This document shows, in pieces, positions 16,979 through 24,423 of a DNA stretch of 64,000 bases; the stretch's first letter is position 1; each line of letters starts with the position of its first letter. The DNA comes from Oscillospiraceae bacterium (GTDB lineage Bacteria > Bacillota > Clostridia > Oscillospirales > Ruminococcaceae), in NCBI GenBank assembly GCA_900768125.1, contig CAAGBS010000058.1, positions 21,725 to 85,724 of the forward strand. The letters are read 5' to 3'. The notes below the pieces were generated by a model, which was not told where the DNA came from, did no database searches, and saw nothing but the letters and a program-made list of their open reading frames with translations. A program made the position numbers and the translations under genes.

Positions 16979-18577
16979 TTATTTTGCGTAATCTACTGCG
17001 CGGCTTTCCCGGATAAGATTGATCTTTATCTGACCTGGGTATTCCATCTCGTTCTCGATGCGTTTTGCGATATCGCGCGCAAGCACCTTCATGCCATCGT
17101 CTGAGATAGCCTCCGGCTTTATCATTATGCGCACCTCTCTGCCAGCCTGGATAGCGTAGGATTTCTCCACCCCGTTGTAGGAGCAGCAGATCTCCTCGAG
17201 CTTTTCGAGACGCTTTATGTAGTTCTCGTAGTTCTCGCTTCTTGCGGCGGGACGTGCTGCGCTTATCGCATCGGCAGCCTGTACCAGAGCCGCTATGACC
17301 GTGCGGCACTCAACATCGCCGTGGTGAGCCTCGATAGCGTGAATGACCTCGGGGCTTTCCTTGTACTTGCGGCATACGTCAACGCCGATCTGTACATGCG
17401 AACCCTCGATCTCATGGTCAAGAGCCTTGCCGATATCGTGAAGCAGACCTGCACGTCTTGCAAGCGCTGCGTCAACGCCGAGTTCGCTCGCCATTATGCC
17501 CGCGAGGTGCGCTACCTCGATGGAGTGGTTGAGAACGTTCTGGCGGTAGGAAGTTCTGAACTTCAGTCTGCCTATCAGGCGCACAAGCTCATGATTAAGG
17601 CCGTTAACGTTGGTCTCCATGACTGCGCGTTCGCCCTCCTGGCGGATACGCTGCTCGACTTCCTTACGCGCTTTCTCGACTGTCTCCTCGATGCGCGCCG
17701 GGTGGATACGTCCGTCCTGAATGAGCCTCTCGAGCGAAATACGCGCGATCTCACGGCGAACCTGGTCGAAACTGGAAAGCGTGATAGCCTCGGGCGTGTC
17801 GTCGATGATAAGGTCAACGCCGGTGAGCGTTTCGAGAGCGCGGATATTTCTGCCCTCTCTGCCGATTATGCGGCCTTTCATCTCATCGTTCGGGATTGCG
17901 ACAACGGAAACTGCAGACTCGGACACGGTGTCAGCCGCAAGTCTGGAAATGGCAAGGGAGATATGCTTTCTTGCTATCTCGTCTTCCTCGTCCTTCAGCT
18001 TCTGCTCGTAGGCGGTGATCTTTACCGCCTTTTCGTGGGTCAGTTCGCTGTCAAGCAGCGACAGCAGGTGTTCCTTTGCCTGGTCGGTGGTGAAGCCGGA
18101 AATGCGTTCGAGTGTCTCAACCTGGTCTGCTTTCAGCTGTTCAGCCTCGGCGATCTTCTCGTCCGCTTTCTTGTGCTTCTGGTGGAGCTGTTCTTCTAAG
18201 CGCTCCATTTTGTCGGTCTTTTTGTCGAGGTTTTCCTCTTTCTGCTGGAGACGGCGCTCCGAGCGAGAAAGTTCACCGCGGCGCTCTTTCAGTTCGCGGT
18301 CGGTCTCGCCCTTTAAGCGGTTGATCTCCTTTTCAGCTTCGGAACGCATCTTGTAGATCTCGTCCTTGGCTTCGACGAGAGCCGCTTTTTTGCGGTCTTC
18401 AGCTTTAACGTTTGCTTCTTCGATAATGCGCGCCGATTCCTTCTCCGCGGATTCAAACTGAGCTTCCGCAGTTTTGATGCGGTGCTTCACGCCCATTTTG
18501 AAGCAGATAAATCCTGCTGCGGCTGCGCCGACGATGAATGCCGCAACCGCGATAATTACCGCTATTATCGGTTCCAT
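16979..18577 (-). CDS. rny: Ribonuclease Y
   Basis: 532 residues, normal length. Membrane-bound endoribonuclease that starts mRNA decay in Firmicutes. Seen: N-terminal membrane helix (3-27), a long charged coiled coil (about 30-200), a KH domain with GRIIGREGRNIRALE near 235, and an HD domain with LARRAGLLHDIGKALDHE near 365 carrying the metal-binding His-Asp pair. The start has an AAGGAGGGAAATGAAAG region upstream. Alone in its transcript, with a structured leader of about 190 nt. Confidence 0.97.
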   Translation of the reverse strand: MEPIIAVIIAVAAFIVGAAAAGFICFKMGVKHRIKTAEAQFESAEKESARIIEEANVKAEDRKKAALVEAKDEIYKMRSEAEKEINRLKGETDRELKERRGELSRSERRLQQKEENLDKKTDKMERLEEQLHQKHKKADEKIAEAEQLKADQVETLERISGFTTDQAKEHLLSLLDSELTHEKAVKITAYEQKLKDEEDEIARKHISLAISRLAADTVSESAVSVVAIPNDEMKGRIIGREGRNIRALETLTGVDLIIDDTPEAITLSSFDQVRREIARISLERLIQDGRIHPARIEETVEKARKEVEQRIRQEGERAVMETNVNGLNHELVRLIGRLKFRTSYRQNVLNHSIEVAHLAGIMASELGVDAALARRAGLLHDIGKALDHEIEGSHVQIGVDVCRKYKESPEVIHAIEAHHGDVECRTVIAALVQAADAISAARPAARSENYENYIKRLEKLEEICCSYNGVEKSYAIQAGREVRIMIKPEAISDDGMKVLARDIAKRIENEMEYPGQIKINLIRESRAVDYAK

Positions 18578-18778
18578 CTTTCATTTCCCTCCTTCTTGAT
18601 GATCGGCGGGAATAATATACAATTGTTGGAATGAAACTTCCGCCAAACTGAGGCGGATTTCATCGCAGTGCTATGCTGCGTAAATCTGAACCAGTGCGAA
18701 CACTGAAAAATCATGGCAGAGTGACCGCCGCAGTTCCCCCCGGAGCCGCAGAAGCCGCATAGGTAACGGGTTCCTTTT
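18578..18778 (-). promoter_or_regulatory. Structured leader of rny
   Basis: On the minus strand this non-coding leader contains a UUCG-capped stem CAGTG / CACTG (18692-18705) and a longer hairpin ATGAAA-x-CCGCC / GGCGG-xxx-TTTCAT (18631-18663). No known riboswitch class recognised. Such structure could serve autoregulation by RNase Y itself, which is inference. Confidence 0.4.
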
Positions 18779-18806
18779 ATTATATATTAGACCGCCACTA
18801 CGTCTA
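18779..18806 (-). promoter_or_regulatory. Candidate rny promoter
   Basis: Minus-strand TAGACG (18806-18801), 16-base spacer, TATAAT (18784-18779). The -35 matches consensus at four of six positions. Confidence 0.45.
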
Positions 18807-19111
18807 TCATACATCTATACAATAGATATTAAAAAACGTAAGCTGCTCCTGCCGGGATATCCCCGTGCAGAAAAGCCCATACTTATTTTACAACAAAATA
18901 ACGAAAATGTCAAGGGAAAAACCACTCGATTTTTACCAAAATGCACATGTTGAAAACGTAAAAGCTGTTACATCGTGTCGCACCATCAGGGCAAAAATGC
19001 GGTTCTGCGCGTGGCGTATGTCGCATTTGCACAAGATTTTCGTGTGTTTTTTGGGACTTTTTCTACACGTGTGGATAAACCGGAAACGGTGGGAAAAATT
19101 TGTTCAGACCC
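18807..19111. other. Intergenic region, no gene seen
   Basis: AT-rich stretch between the rny and pyrE promoters. A 106-codon open frame here (from 18865) has no ribosome site and runs through the pyrE promoter, so it is not called. Confidence 0.6.
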
Positions 19112-19140
19112 TTGCATTTATACATTTACTGTGCTATAAT
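19112..19140 (+). promoter_or_regulatory. Sigma-A promoter of pyrE
   Basis: TTGCAT (19112-19117), 17-base spacer with extended TG, TATAAT (19135-19140). The leader is only about 40 nt, so there is no room for a PyrR-type attenuator. Confidence 0.85.
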
Positions 19141-19185
19141 ATAAACAATGAAATAATATGCCCGCAGGCATTGGAGGAAAAATAG

Positions 19186-19842
19186 ATGACATACAAAGAA
19201 AGCTTTATCAAGTTCATGGTCGAAAGCGGCGTGCTGAAATTCGGCGAGTTCACCCTGAAAAGCGGCAGACTCGCTCCATACTTCATCAATGCCGGCAACT
19301 ACAAGACCGGCGCGCAGCTCGCGAAGCTCGGCGAATTTTACGCAGAGTGCATTATGGAGAACGGTCTGAAGCCACAGACCCTTTTCGGACCGGCTTACAA
19401 GGGTATCCCGCTTGCAGTTTCCGCGTGCACCGCACTTTACAGCAAGCACGGCGTTGACGTGAACTACTGCTTCGACCGCAAGGAAGTCAAGGATCACGGC
19501 GAGGGCGGAATGTTCGTAGGCAAGACCCTCGAAGACGGCGAGAAGGTAGTCATCATCGAGGACGTTATGACCTCCGGTAAGGCTCTGCGCGAAGTCCTTC
19601 CGAAACTCCAGGGCGCCGCAAAGGTGGATATCGAGGGTATGATAATCACCGTTGACCGCATGGAAAAGGGACTTACCTCTGATAAGTCCGCAGTGCAGGA
19701 AGTTTACGATGAGTTCGGCGTTAAGGTATACTCCATCGTCACCATCAACGACATCATCGCCGCGCTCGAGAACGATGTTATCCCGGGCAAGGAATACGTT
19801 GAGAAGATGAAAGAATACAGAAAGGTATACGGAGTAGGCTGA
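19186..19842 (+). CDS. pyrE: Orotate phosphoribosyltransferase
   Basis: 218 residues. Converts orotate and PRPP to OMP in pyrimidine synthesis. Seen: the PRPP-binding signature VVIIEDVMTSGKA near 122-134, and FGPAYKGIPLA near 66. Length normal. TTGGAGG precedes ATG by 9 nt. Other pyr genes are not in the window, so this gene is separated from the rest of the pathway. Confidence 0.96.
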   Translation: MTYKESFIKFMVESGVLKFGEFTLKSGRLAPYFINAGNYKTGAQLAKLGEFYAECIMENGLKPQTLFGPAYKGIPLAVSACTALYSKHGVDVNYCFDRKEVKDHGEGGMFVGKTLEDGEKVVIIEDVMTSGKALREVLPKLQGAAKVDIEGMIITVDRMEKGLTSDKSAVQEVYDEFGVKVYSIVTINDIIAALENDVIPGKEYVEKMKEYRKVYGVG

Positions 19843-19882
19843 TAACAGCCTGTATTATCCGGGGAAACAGGGGAAAAACGAA

Positions 19883-20584
19883 ATGGAAATGCCTTTTCAG
19901 CCCAACGAGGGCAAAAATCTTGAAATAGACACGGACTACGGCAGGTATGCAAGATATCCCGTAAAGACCCACGTTATCACCAAGGACGATGTGCTGGAGG
20001 ACGTCCTCGACAAGTATGTCAGGGAATATATCCAGCCCGGCGACACGATAATCATGTCGGAGAAGATCGTTGCGATATCACAGGGACGCGCGTTCCCTAT
20101 CGAGGAGATAAAGGTATCCAGGCTGGCGAAGCTGCTGTCGCACTTCGTTGTAAAGACGAACTACGGCATAGGTCTCGGAATGCCTGAGACAATGGAGCTG
20201 TGTATCCGCGAAGTCGGCAGGGTAAAGGTGCTGTGGGCGGCGTTCTGCGCTGCTATCGGCAAGCTGTTCGGAAAGCACGGCGTATTCTACAACATCTGCG
20301 GAATGAAAGCCCGCGCTATAGACGGTCCGTGCGAATACACGCTGCCGCCTTACAATCACTACGCAAAGATGGCTCCGGATAAGCCGGACGAGGTAGCCGA
20401 AAGACTGACAAAGTACCTCGGCATAGACGTTGTTATCATAGACGCGAACGATATCGGCGCGAACGTACTCGGAAAGCCCCGCAAGGACATGCCCGACGAG
20501 TTCCCGATACAGGCGTTCAAGGATAATCCCCTTGACCAGTGCTCTCAGCAGACGCCTATCGCAATAGTAAGAAAGGTTTCCTGA
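19883..20584 (+). CDS. CofE-like F420-0:gamma-glutamyl ligase family protein
   Basis: 233 residues. Resembles coenzyme F420-0:L-glutamate ligase (CofE), a GTP-dependent peptide-bond-forming enzyme: YVREYIQPGDTIIMSEKIVAISQGRA near 46-71 (read in segments) and VVIIDANDIGANVLGK near 189. Clostridia of this kind are not known to make F420, so the true substrate is unknown; members of the family elsewhere add Glu or similar residues to other acceptors. 40 nt after pyrE and likely co-transcribed. Confidence 0.75.
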   Translation: MEMPFQPNEGKNLEIDTDYGRYARYPVKTHVITKDDVLEDVLDKYVREYIQPGDTIIMSEKIVAISQGRAFPIEEIKVSRLAKLLSHFVVKTNYGIGLGMPETMELCIREVGRVKVLWAAFCAAIGKLFGKHGVFYNICGMKARAIDGPCEYTLPPYNHYAKMAPDKPDEVAERLTKYLGIDVVIIDANDIGANVLGKPRKDMPDEFPIQAFKDNPLDQCSQQTPIAIVRKVS

Positions 20585-20623
20585 TAAAGGTTACTTATAC
20601 AATTAAGTTTAGGGGGTGTTTTT

Positions 20624-21352
20624 ATGGCAACAGTAGGCAGTATGGCAATGGTTCAGCTTAAAATGGCGCAGGCTTCCGCGAAAACAGGCGTAAGCACAGG
20701 CAGCCTGTTTTCAAAGAGCACTTTCTCAACAGGGAAGTCCACTGTGTCGTCCAGCGACGCGATGGAAAATATCCTGAAAGGCAAGAACGACTACTTCAAG
20801 GCGCAGTACAAGAAGCTTTATACTTCCATATTCCCGGACAGCGAGGACACGGAAAAGGCTGACAAGACCGTGACCGTAAAGTCTGCGGCGAACAGTGCGG
20901 CGGCTTCGGCGGACGCGCTCGCGGACTACGCCAACGGTCTGAGCTTCAACGACACGGTGGATACCGACGCGGCTTCCAAGAAGATACAGAGCTTCGTTGA
21001 CAACTACAACGACATGATAGGCGCGCTCAGCGAGTCTGACAATCAATCGGTGCTGCAAAAGGGCGTTATCATGGTGAACACCGCAAAAGTGTACAGCAGT
21101 GCGCTCAAGCGTGCCGGCATAACTGTCGGCAGCGACAACAAGCTGAGTTTCGACAAGGATAAGCTGACGGATATCAAGGCATATGAGTTCAAGTCCACAT
21201 TCGGACGCGGCGGTTTTGCCTCCAAGGTAACACAGAAAGCAGAGCAGATAAAACGTCTGCAGGGAAGTTCCGGCGGGCTGTTTTCCTATTCGAACACAGT
21301 CACACCCAGCTACACCTACAACATCGGCGCGATGTTCAGCACTTATGCATAA
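20624..21352 (+). CDS. Uncharacterised protein with FliD C-terminal-like segment
   Basis: 242 residues, no signal peptide. The N-terminal third is Ser/Thr/Lys/Ala-rich. From about 105 on, the pattern FVDNYNDMIGAL ... ALKRAGITVGSDNKLSFDKDKL resembles the tail of flagellar cap protein FliD (FVxxYN, then GI-x-x-x-DGxLxxDxxKL). No flagellar genes occur in the window. AGGGGGTG precedes ATG. Either a remnant or relative of flagellar filament proteins put to another use, or convergence; function unknown. Confidence 0.55.
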   Translation: MATVGSMAMVQLKMAQASAKTGVSTGSLFSKSTFSTGKSTVSSSDAMENILKGKNDYFKAQYKKLYTSIFPDSEDTEKADKTVTVKSAANSAAASADALADYANGLSFNDTVDTDAASKKIQSFVDNYNDMIGALSESDNQSVLQKGVIMVNTAKVYSSALKRAGITVGSDNKLSFDKDKLTDIKAYEFKSTFGRGGFASKVTQKAEQIKRLQGSSGGLFSYSNTVTPSYTYNIGAMFSTYA

Positions 21353-21363
21353 TAATTAAAAAA

Positions 21364-21389
21364 GCGGGGCTGAAAAGTCCCGCTTTTTT
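21364..21389 (+). terminator. Bidirectional intrinsic terminator
   Basis: Stem GCGGGGCT / AGTCCCGC with a GAAA tetraloop (one G-U pair), flanked by an A run at left and six T at right, so it can stop transcription from both sides. Serves the FliD-like gene and possibly htpG. Confidence 0.9.
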
Positions 21390-21404
21390 ATTGCCAGATA
21401 CAAA

Positions 21405-21432
21405 CATGGCGGAGCCGTTAAACTCCGCCATG
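21405..21432 (-). terminator. Inverted repeat downstream of htpG
   Basis: Perfect 10-bp stem CATGGCGGAG / CTCCGCCATG with an 8-base loop, 33 nt past the htpG stop. The T run is short (TTTGT), so the neighbouring 21364-21389 structure probably completes termination. Confidence 0.6.
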
Positions 21433-21435
21433 TAA

Positions 21436-21450
21436 TTTTAGAGGTGACCT
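21436..21450 (+). repeat. 15-nt motif shared with the element at 63.8 kb
   Basis: TTTTAGAGGTGACCT here; its exact reverse complement occurs at 63821-63835. See the repeat entry at the right edge. Confidence 0.5.
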
Positions 21451-21465
21451 TTATTCAATTGTATA

Positions 21466-23358
21466 TCAGTCAGCCATGATGGTGCAAAGCTTATTCGTGA
21501 ACTCTACCGGGTCCTCGATAGGCATGCCCTCTATCAGCAGCGCCTGAGAATACAGGATATCCGCGTACTCCGCGACCGTGTCTTTCTTGTCCTCGGCGTA
21601 GAGTTTTTTCAGCTTCTCAAATATTGGGTGCGAAGCGTTGATCTCCAGTATCTTCGCAGCCTTTGCGGTGTGCGCCTGCTCGTCCGGCATCGCGGAGAGC
21701 ACCTTCTCCATCTCAACGGACAGCGCGCCCTCGCTGGTAACGCATACCGGGTGGGTCTTCAGGCGCTGGGACAGCTTTACTGCCTTTACCTTGCCGCCGA
21801 GTTTTTCAGTCATGAAGTCGAACAGATCCTTGTTGTCCTCCTCGGCTTTCTTGATCTCTTCCTTCTCAGCCTCGGTCTCAAGACCCAGATCGTCAGCCGA
21901 TACCGACTTGAACTCCTTGCCGTTGTAGTCGTGCATCATCTGCATGGTGAACTCGTCCACATGGTCTGTGAAGTAGAGTATCTCATAACCCTTGTCGCGA
22001 ACCATTTCAGTCTGCGGGAGCGCCTCGATACGCGCAATGCTGCTGCCGCTTGCAAAGTAGATGTACTTCTGATCTTCCTTCATTCTGGAAACGTACTCTT
22101 CCAGAGTAGTGTACTCCTTGCTGAAGCTGCTCTTGAACATCAGCAGATCCTGCAGATTCTCCTTGTTAGCGCCGAAGCTCTCGTAAATGCCGTATTTAAG
22201 CTGCGTGCCGAACGTATCGAAGAACTTTCCGTACTTCTCGCGGTCGTTCTTCTGGAGCTTTTTCAGTTCGTTCCTGATGGACTTTTCCAGGCTCTTGGCG
22301 ATGAGTTTCAGCTGGCGGTCGTGCTGGAGCATTTCACGGGAAATATTCAGCGAAAGATCCTCGCTGTCCACCAGACCTCTTACAAAGCTGAAATAGTCAG
22401 GCAGCAGGTCGGCGCACTTCTCCATTATCATTACGCCGTTGGAATAAAGCTGCAGTCCCTTTTCGAAGTTCTTGGAATAGTAGTCGAACGGAGCCTTTGA
22501 CGGGATATACAGCAGCGCCGTGTAGGTCGCCGTGCCCTCGGTGCTGGTGTGGATATGCGTCAGCGGGGCCTCGTAATCGTAGAACTTATCCTTGTAGAAC
22601 TGGTCGTAGTCCTCGTCCTTCAGCTCGCTCTTGGACTTCTTCCAGATAGGCGTCATGCTGTTGAGGGTCTCGGTGACTATCTCCTTTTCGTACTCGTCCT
22701 TGCTGCCCTCTTTGAGTTTCTCATGTTCAACGTCCATCTTGATAGGATAGCGGATATAGTCGGAGTACTTGCGGACAAGCTGCTTTATCTTGTACGGAGT
22801 CAGGAACTCGTCGTAGTTCTCCTCGTCGGCGTTGTCCTTGATGTCGAGGATTATCTGCGTGCCGTGGCTGTCTTTCTGAGCCTCGGAAATAGTATAGCCG
22901 TCAACGCCCTCGCTTTCCCACATGTAGGCGTTGTCAGCGCCGTATGCCTTTGAAATAACGGTGACTTTCTTGGCTACCATGAACGCAGAATAGAACCCAA
23001 CGCCGAACTGACCGATTATGTTGACGTCATCGGTCTTCTCGTTCTCGTTCTTGAACGCCAGCGAACCGGATTTCGCGATGGTGCCGAGATTGTTTTCCAG
23101 TTCGTCCTTGGTCATGCCGATACCGTTATCGGTGATGATGAGCTTTCTGTCGTCCTTGTTCGCCTCGATGGTTATAGCCATGTCGGAACGCGTGATGCCG
23201 GTGTTCTCGCTCATGGACTTGAAGTAAAGCTTGTCCATGGCGTCGCTTGCGTTGGATATCAGCTCGCGCAGGAATATCTCCTTGTGAGTGTAGATAGAGT
23301 TGATCATCATTTCAAGCAGGCGCTTGGATTCCGCTTTAAATTCCTTGGTTTCTGCCAT
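21466..23358 (-). CDS. htpG: Hsp90 chaperone HtpG
   Basis: 630 residues, close to the usual 620-630. ATP-dependent cytosolic chaperone. Seen: the GHKL ATP-binding motifs NASDAMDKL near 36, DNGIGMT near 80 and GQFGVGFYS near 115, followed by the middle and dimerisation domains. Start chosen at ATG 23358, 9 nt after AAGGAG; an ATG three codons upstream touches the ribosome site. Expression is controlled by a CIRCE operator and good promoter just upstream, so it belongs to the HrcA regulon here. Confidence 0.97.
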   Translation of the reverse strand: MAETKEFKAESKRLLEMMINSIYTHKEIFLRELISNASDAMDKLYFKSMSENTGITRSDMAITIEANKDDRKLIITDNGIGMTKDELENNLGTIAKSGSLAFKNENEKTDDVNIIGQFGVGFYSAFMVAKKVTVISKAYGADNAYMWESEGVDGYTISEAQKDSHGTQIILDIKDNADEENYDEFLTPYKIKQLVRKYSDYIRYPIKMDVEHEKLKEGSKDEYEKEIVTETLNSMTPIWKKSKSELKDEDYDQFYKDKFYDYEAPLTHIHTSTEGTATYTALLYIPSKAPFDYYSKNFEKGLQLYSNGVMIMEKCADLLPDYFSFVRGLVDSEDLSLNISREMLQHDRQLKLIAKSLEKSIRNELKKLQKNDREKYGKFFDTFGTQLKYGIYESFGANKENLQDLLMFKSSFSKEYTTLEEYVSRMKEDQKYIYFASGSSIARIEALPQTEMVRDKGYEILYFTDHVDEFTMQMMHDYNGKEFKSVSADDLGLETEAEKEEIKKAEEDNKDLFDFMTEKLGGKVKAVKLSQRLKTHPVCVTSEGALSVEMEKVLSAMPDEQAHTAKAAKILEINASHPIFEKLKKLYAEDKKDTVAEYADILYSQALLIEGMPIEDPVEFTNKLCTIMAD

Positions 23359-23404
23359 TGTAAACATCTCCTTATATGTCTCGGGTTTATCCGTTTTTTG
23401 CGAT

Positions 23405-23431
23405 TTAGCACTCTGTTGTTCTGAGTGCTAA
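23405..23431 (-). promoter_or_regulatory. CIRCE operator (HrcA binding site)
   Basis: TTAGCACTC, nine bases, GAGTGCTAA: a perfect CIRCE inverted repeat. It lies just downstream of the -10 at about +5 to +31, where HrcA binding would block transcription. Confidence 0.97.
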
Positions 23432-23435
23432 ATCT

Positions 23436-23463
23436 ATTATACACCTTTTTCAGAAATAGTCAA
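23436..23463 (-). promoter_or_regulatory. Sigma-A promoter of htpG
   Basis: Minus-strand TTGACT (23463-23458), 16-base spacer, TATAAT (23441-23436), directly upstream of CIRCE. Confidence 0.88.
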
Positions 23464-23588
23464 GGGGTAATTCACAGATTTTTGAAAATATGCGGCGGAT
23501 TTTCTTATTTTCGTGCGATTATAAAATATGTTCATATTCTTGTACAAAATAGCCATAATTACAAACCAAAATTTGTGCTGAATGAGGG

Positions 23589-23617
23589 TTGCAAAACACC
23601 GGGAAAAATGCTATAAT
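23589..23617 (+). promoter_or_regulatory. Sigma-A promoter of candidate small RNA or sigma-factor leader
   Basis: TTGCAA (23589-23594), 17-base spacer with extended TG, TATAAT (23612-23617). Expected start near 23624. Confidence 0.8.
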
Positions 23618-23623
23618 TATATC

Positions 23624-23785
23624 GTAAATAAATTACGCAAGACAGTATTGTAAGCTAAATCGGCTACCATACTTCTTAATATATTTTCCCCAATTATTTC
23701 AGCCGATAAAAAACGCTTTTCCCCAAGCGTTCGGCTAATTCATTTGAGTTCACCGCAGACACCCCCTTGTCTGCGGAATTTTTTT
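23624..23785 (+). ncRNA. Candidate small RNA or attenuated leader upstream of ECF sigma gene
   Basis: About 160 nt with its own promoter and terminator and no open frame with a ribosome site. Two ATCGGCT-like segments can each pair with the same AGCCGAT segment (near 23662, 23700 and 23731), and a 7-bp hairpin AACGCTT / AAGCGTT sits between two of them, so two exclusive folds are possible. It matches no RNA class that I recognise. It may be a stand-alone regulatory RNA or a riboswitch-like attenuator for the sigma gene 78 nt downstream. Confidence 0.5.
23753..23785 (+). terminator. Strong intrinsic terminator before the ECF sigma gene
   Basis: Nine-base-pair stem CCGCAGACA / TGTCTGCGG, 6-base loop, then AA and seven T. 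Confidence 0.93.
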
Positions 23786-23862
23786 GCTTTTTTCAGGACG
23801 CGCGCAACCACGGAGGATATTTGTTGTCATAAAAGGTAAGAGAGCTAAAAAGGGAGGTAATT

Positions 23863-24423
23863 ATGGAAGACGAGAGTATAATAGCGTTGTTTTTCGCCCG
23901 GAACGAGACCGCCATATCCGAGACCGACCGGAAATACGGGCGGTTTTTGCACGGCATAAGCATGAATATCCTCCACTCAGCGCAGGACAGTGAAGAATGC
24001 GTCAACGACGCGTACCTCAGAACATGGGAGGTCATTCCACCAAAGCACCCCGAGAAATTTGCCGCGTTTATTTCTAGGATAGTCCGCAATCTGTCGCTCA
24101 ACCGATGTAAAATGCTGCACACCGACAAGCGCGGCGGTGGCGAGGTGCCGCTGGCGCTGTCCGAGCTGGAGGAATGCATTCCATCGTGCAGCACGGTGGA
24201 ATCCGAATACGACCGCACACTGCTTTCTAAGGCTCTGGCGGGATTCATCCAGGCTCTCCCGGAAAACAAGCGGAGCGTTTTTCTCTGCAGATACTGGTAT
24301 CTTTTCCCTGTGAAGGAGATCGCCGCCCGCCGGGGAATGTCGGAAAGCGGCGTAAAATCCATGCTCGCCCGGACCCGCAGCGAGCTGCGCAGATTCCTTG
24401 AAAAGGAGGGTATAGCCATATGA
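23863..24423 (+). CDS. ECF-type RNA polymerase sigma factor
   Basis: 186 residues. Seen: sigma region 2 with DSEECVNDAYLRTWEVIPP near 45, a linker, and region 4 with PVKEIAARRGMSESGVKSM near 146, a helix-turn-helix for the -35 element. Regions 1 and 3 are absent, as in ECF factors. AGGGAGG precedes ATG. The stop overlaps the start of the next gene by 4 bases (ATGA), the usual sign of a sigma/anti-sigma pair. Its transcript would have to pass the terminator at 23753-23785 or start in the 78-nt gap. Confidence 0.9.
   Translation: MEDESIIALFFARNETAISETDRKYGRFLHGISMNILHSAQDSEECVNDAYLRTWEVIPPKHPEKFAAFISRIVRNLSLNRCKMLHTDKRGGGEVPLALSELEECIPSCSTVESEYDRTLLSKALAGFIQALPENKRSVFLCRYWYLFPVKEIAARRGMSESGVKSMLARTRSELRRFLEKEGIAI

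Noticed and set aside
18865..19185. 106-codon frame before pyrE
   Set aside because: It runs through the pyrE promoter and has no ribosome site.
19141..19185. PyrR attenuator ahead of pyrE
   Set aside because: The leader is about 40 nt and has no terminator hairpin.
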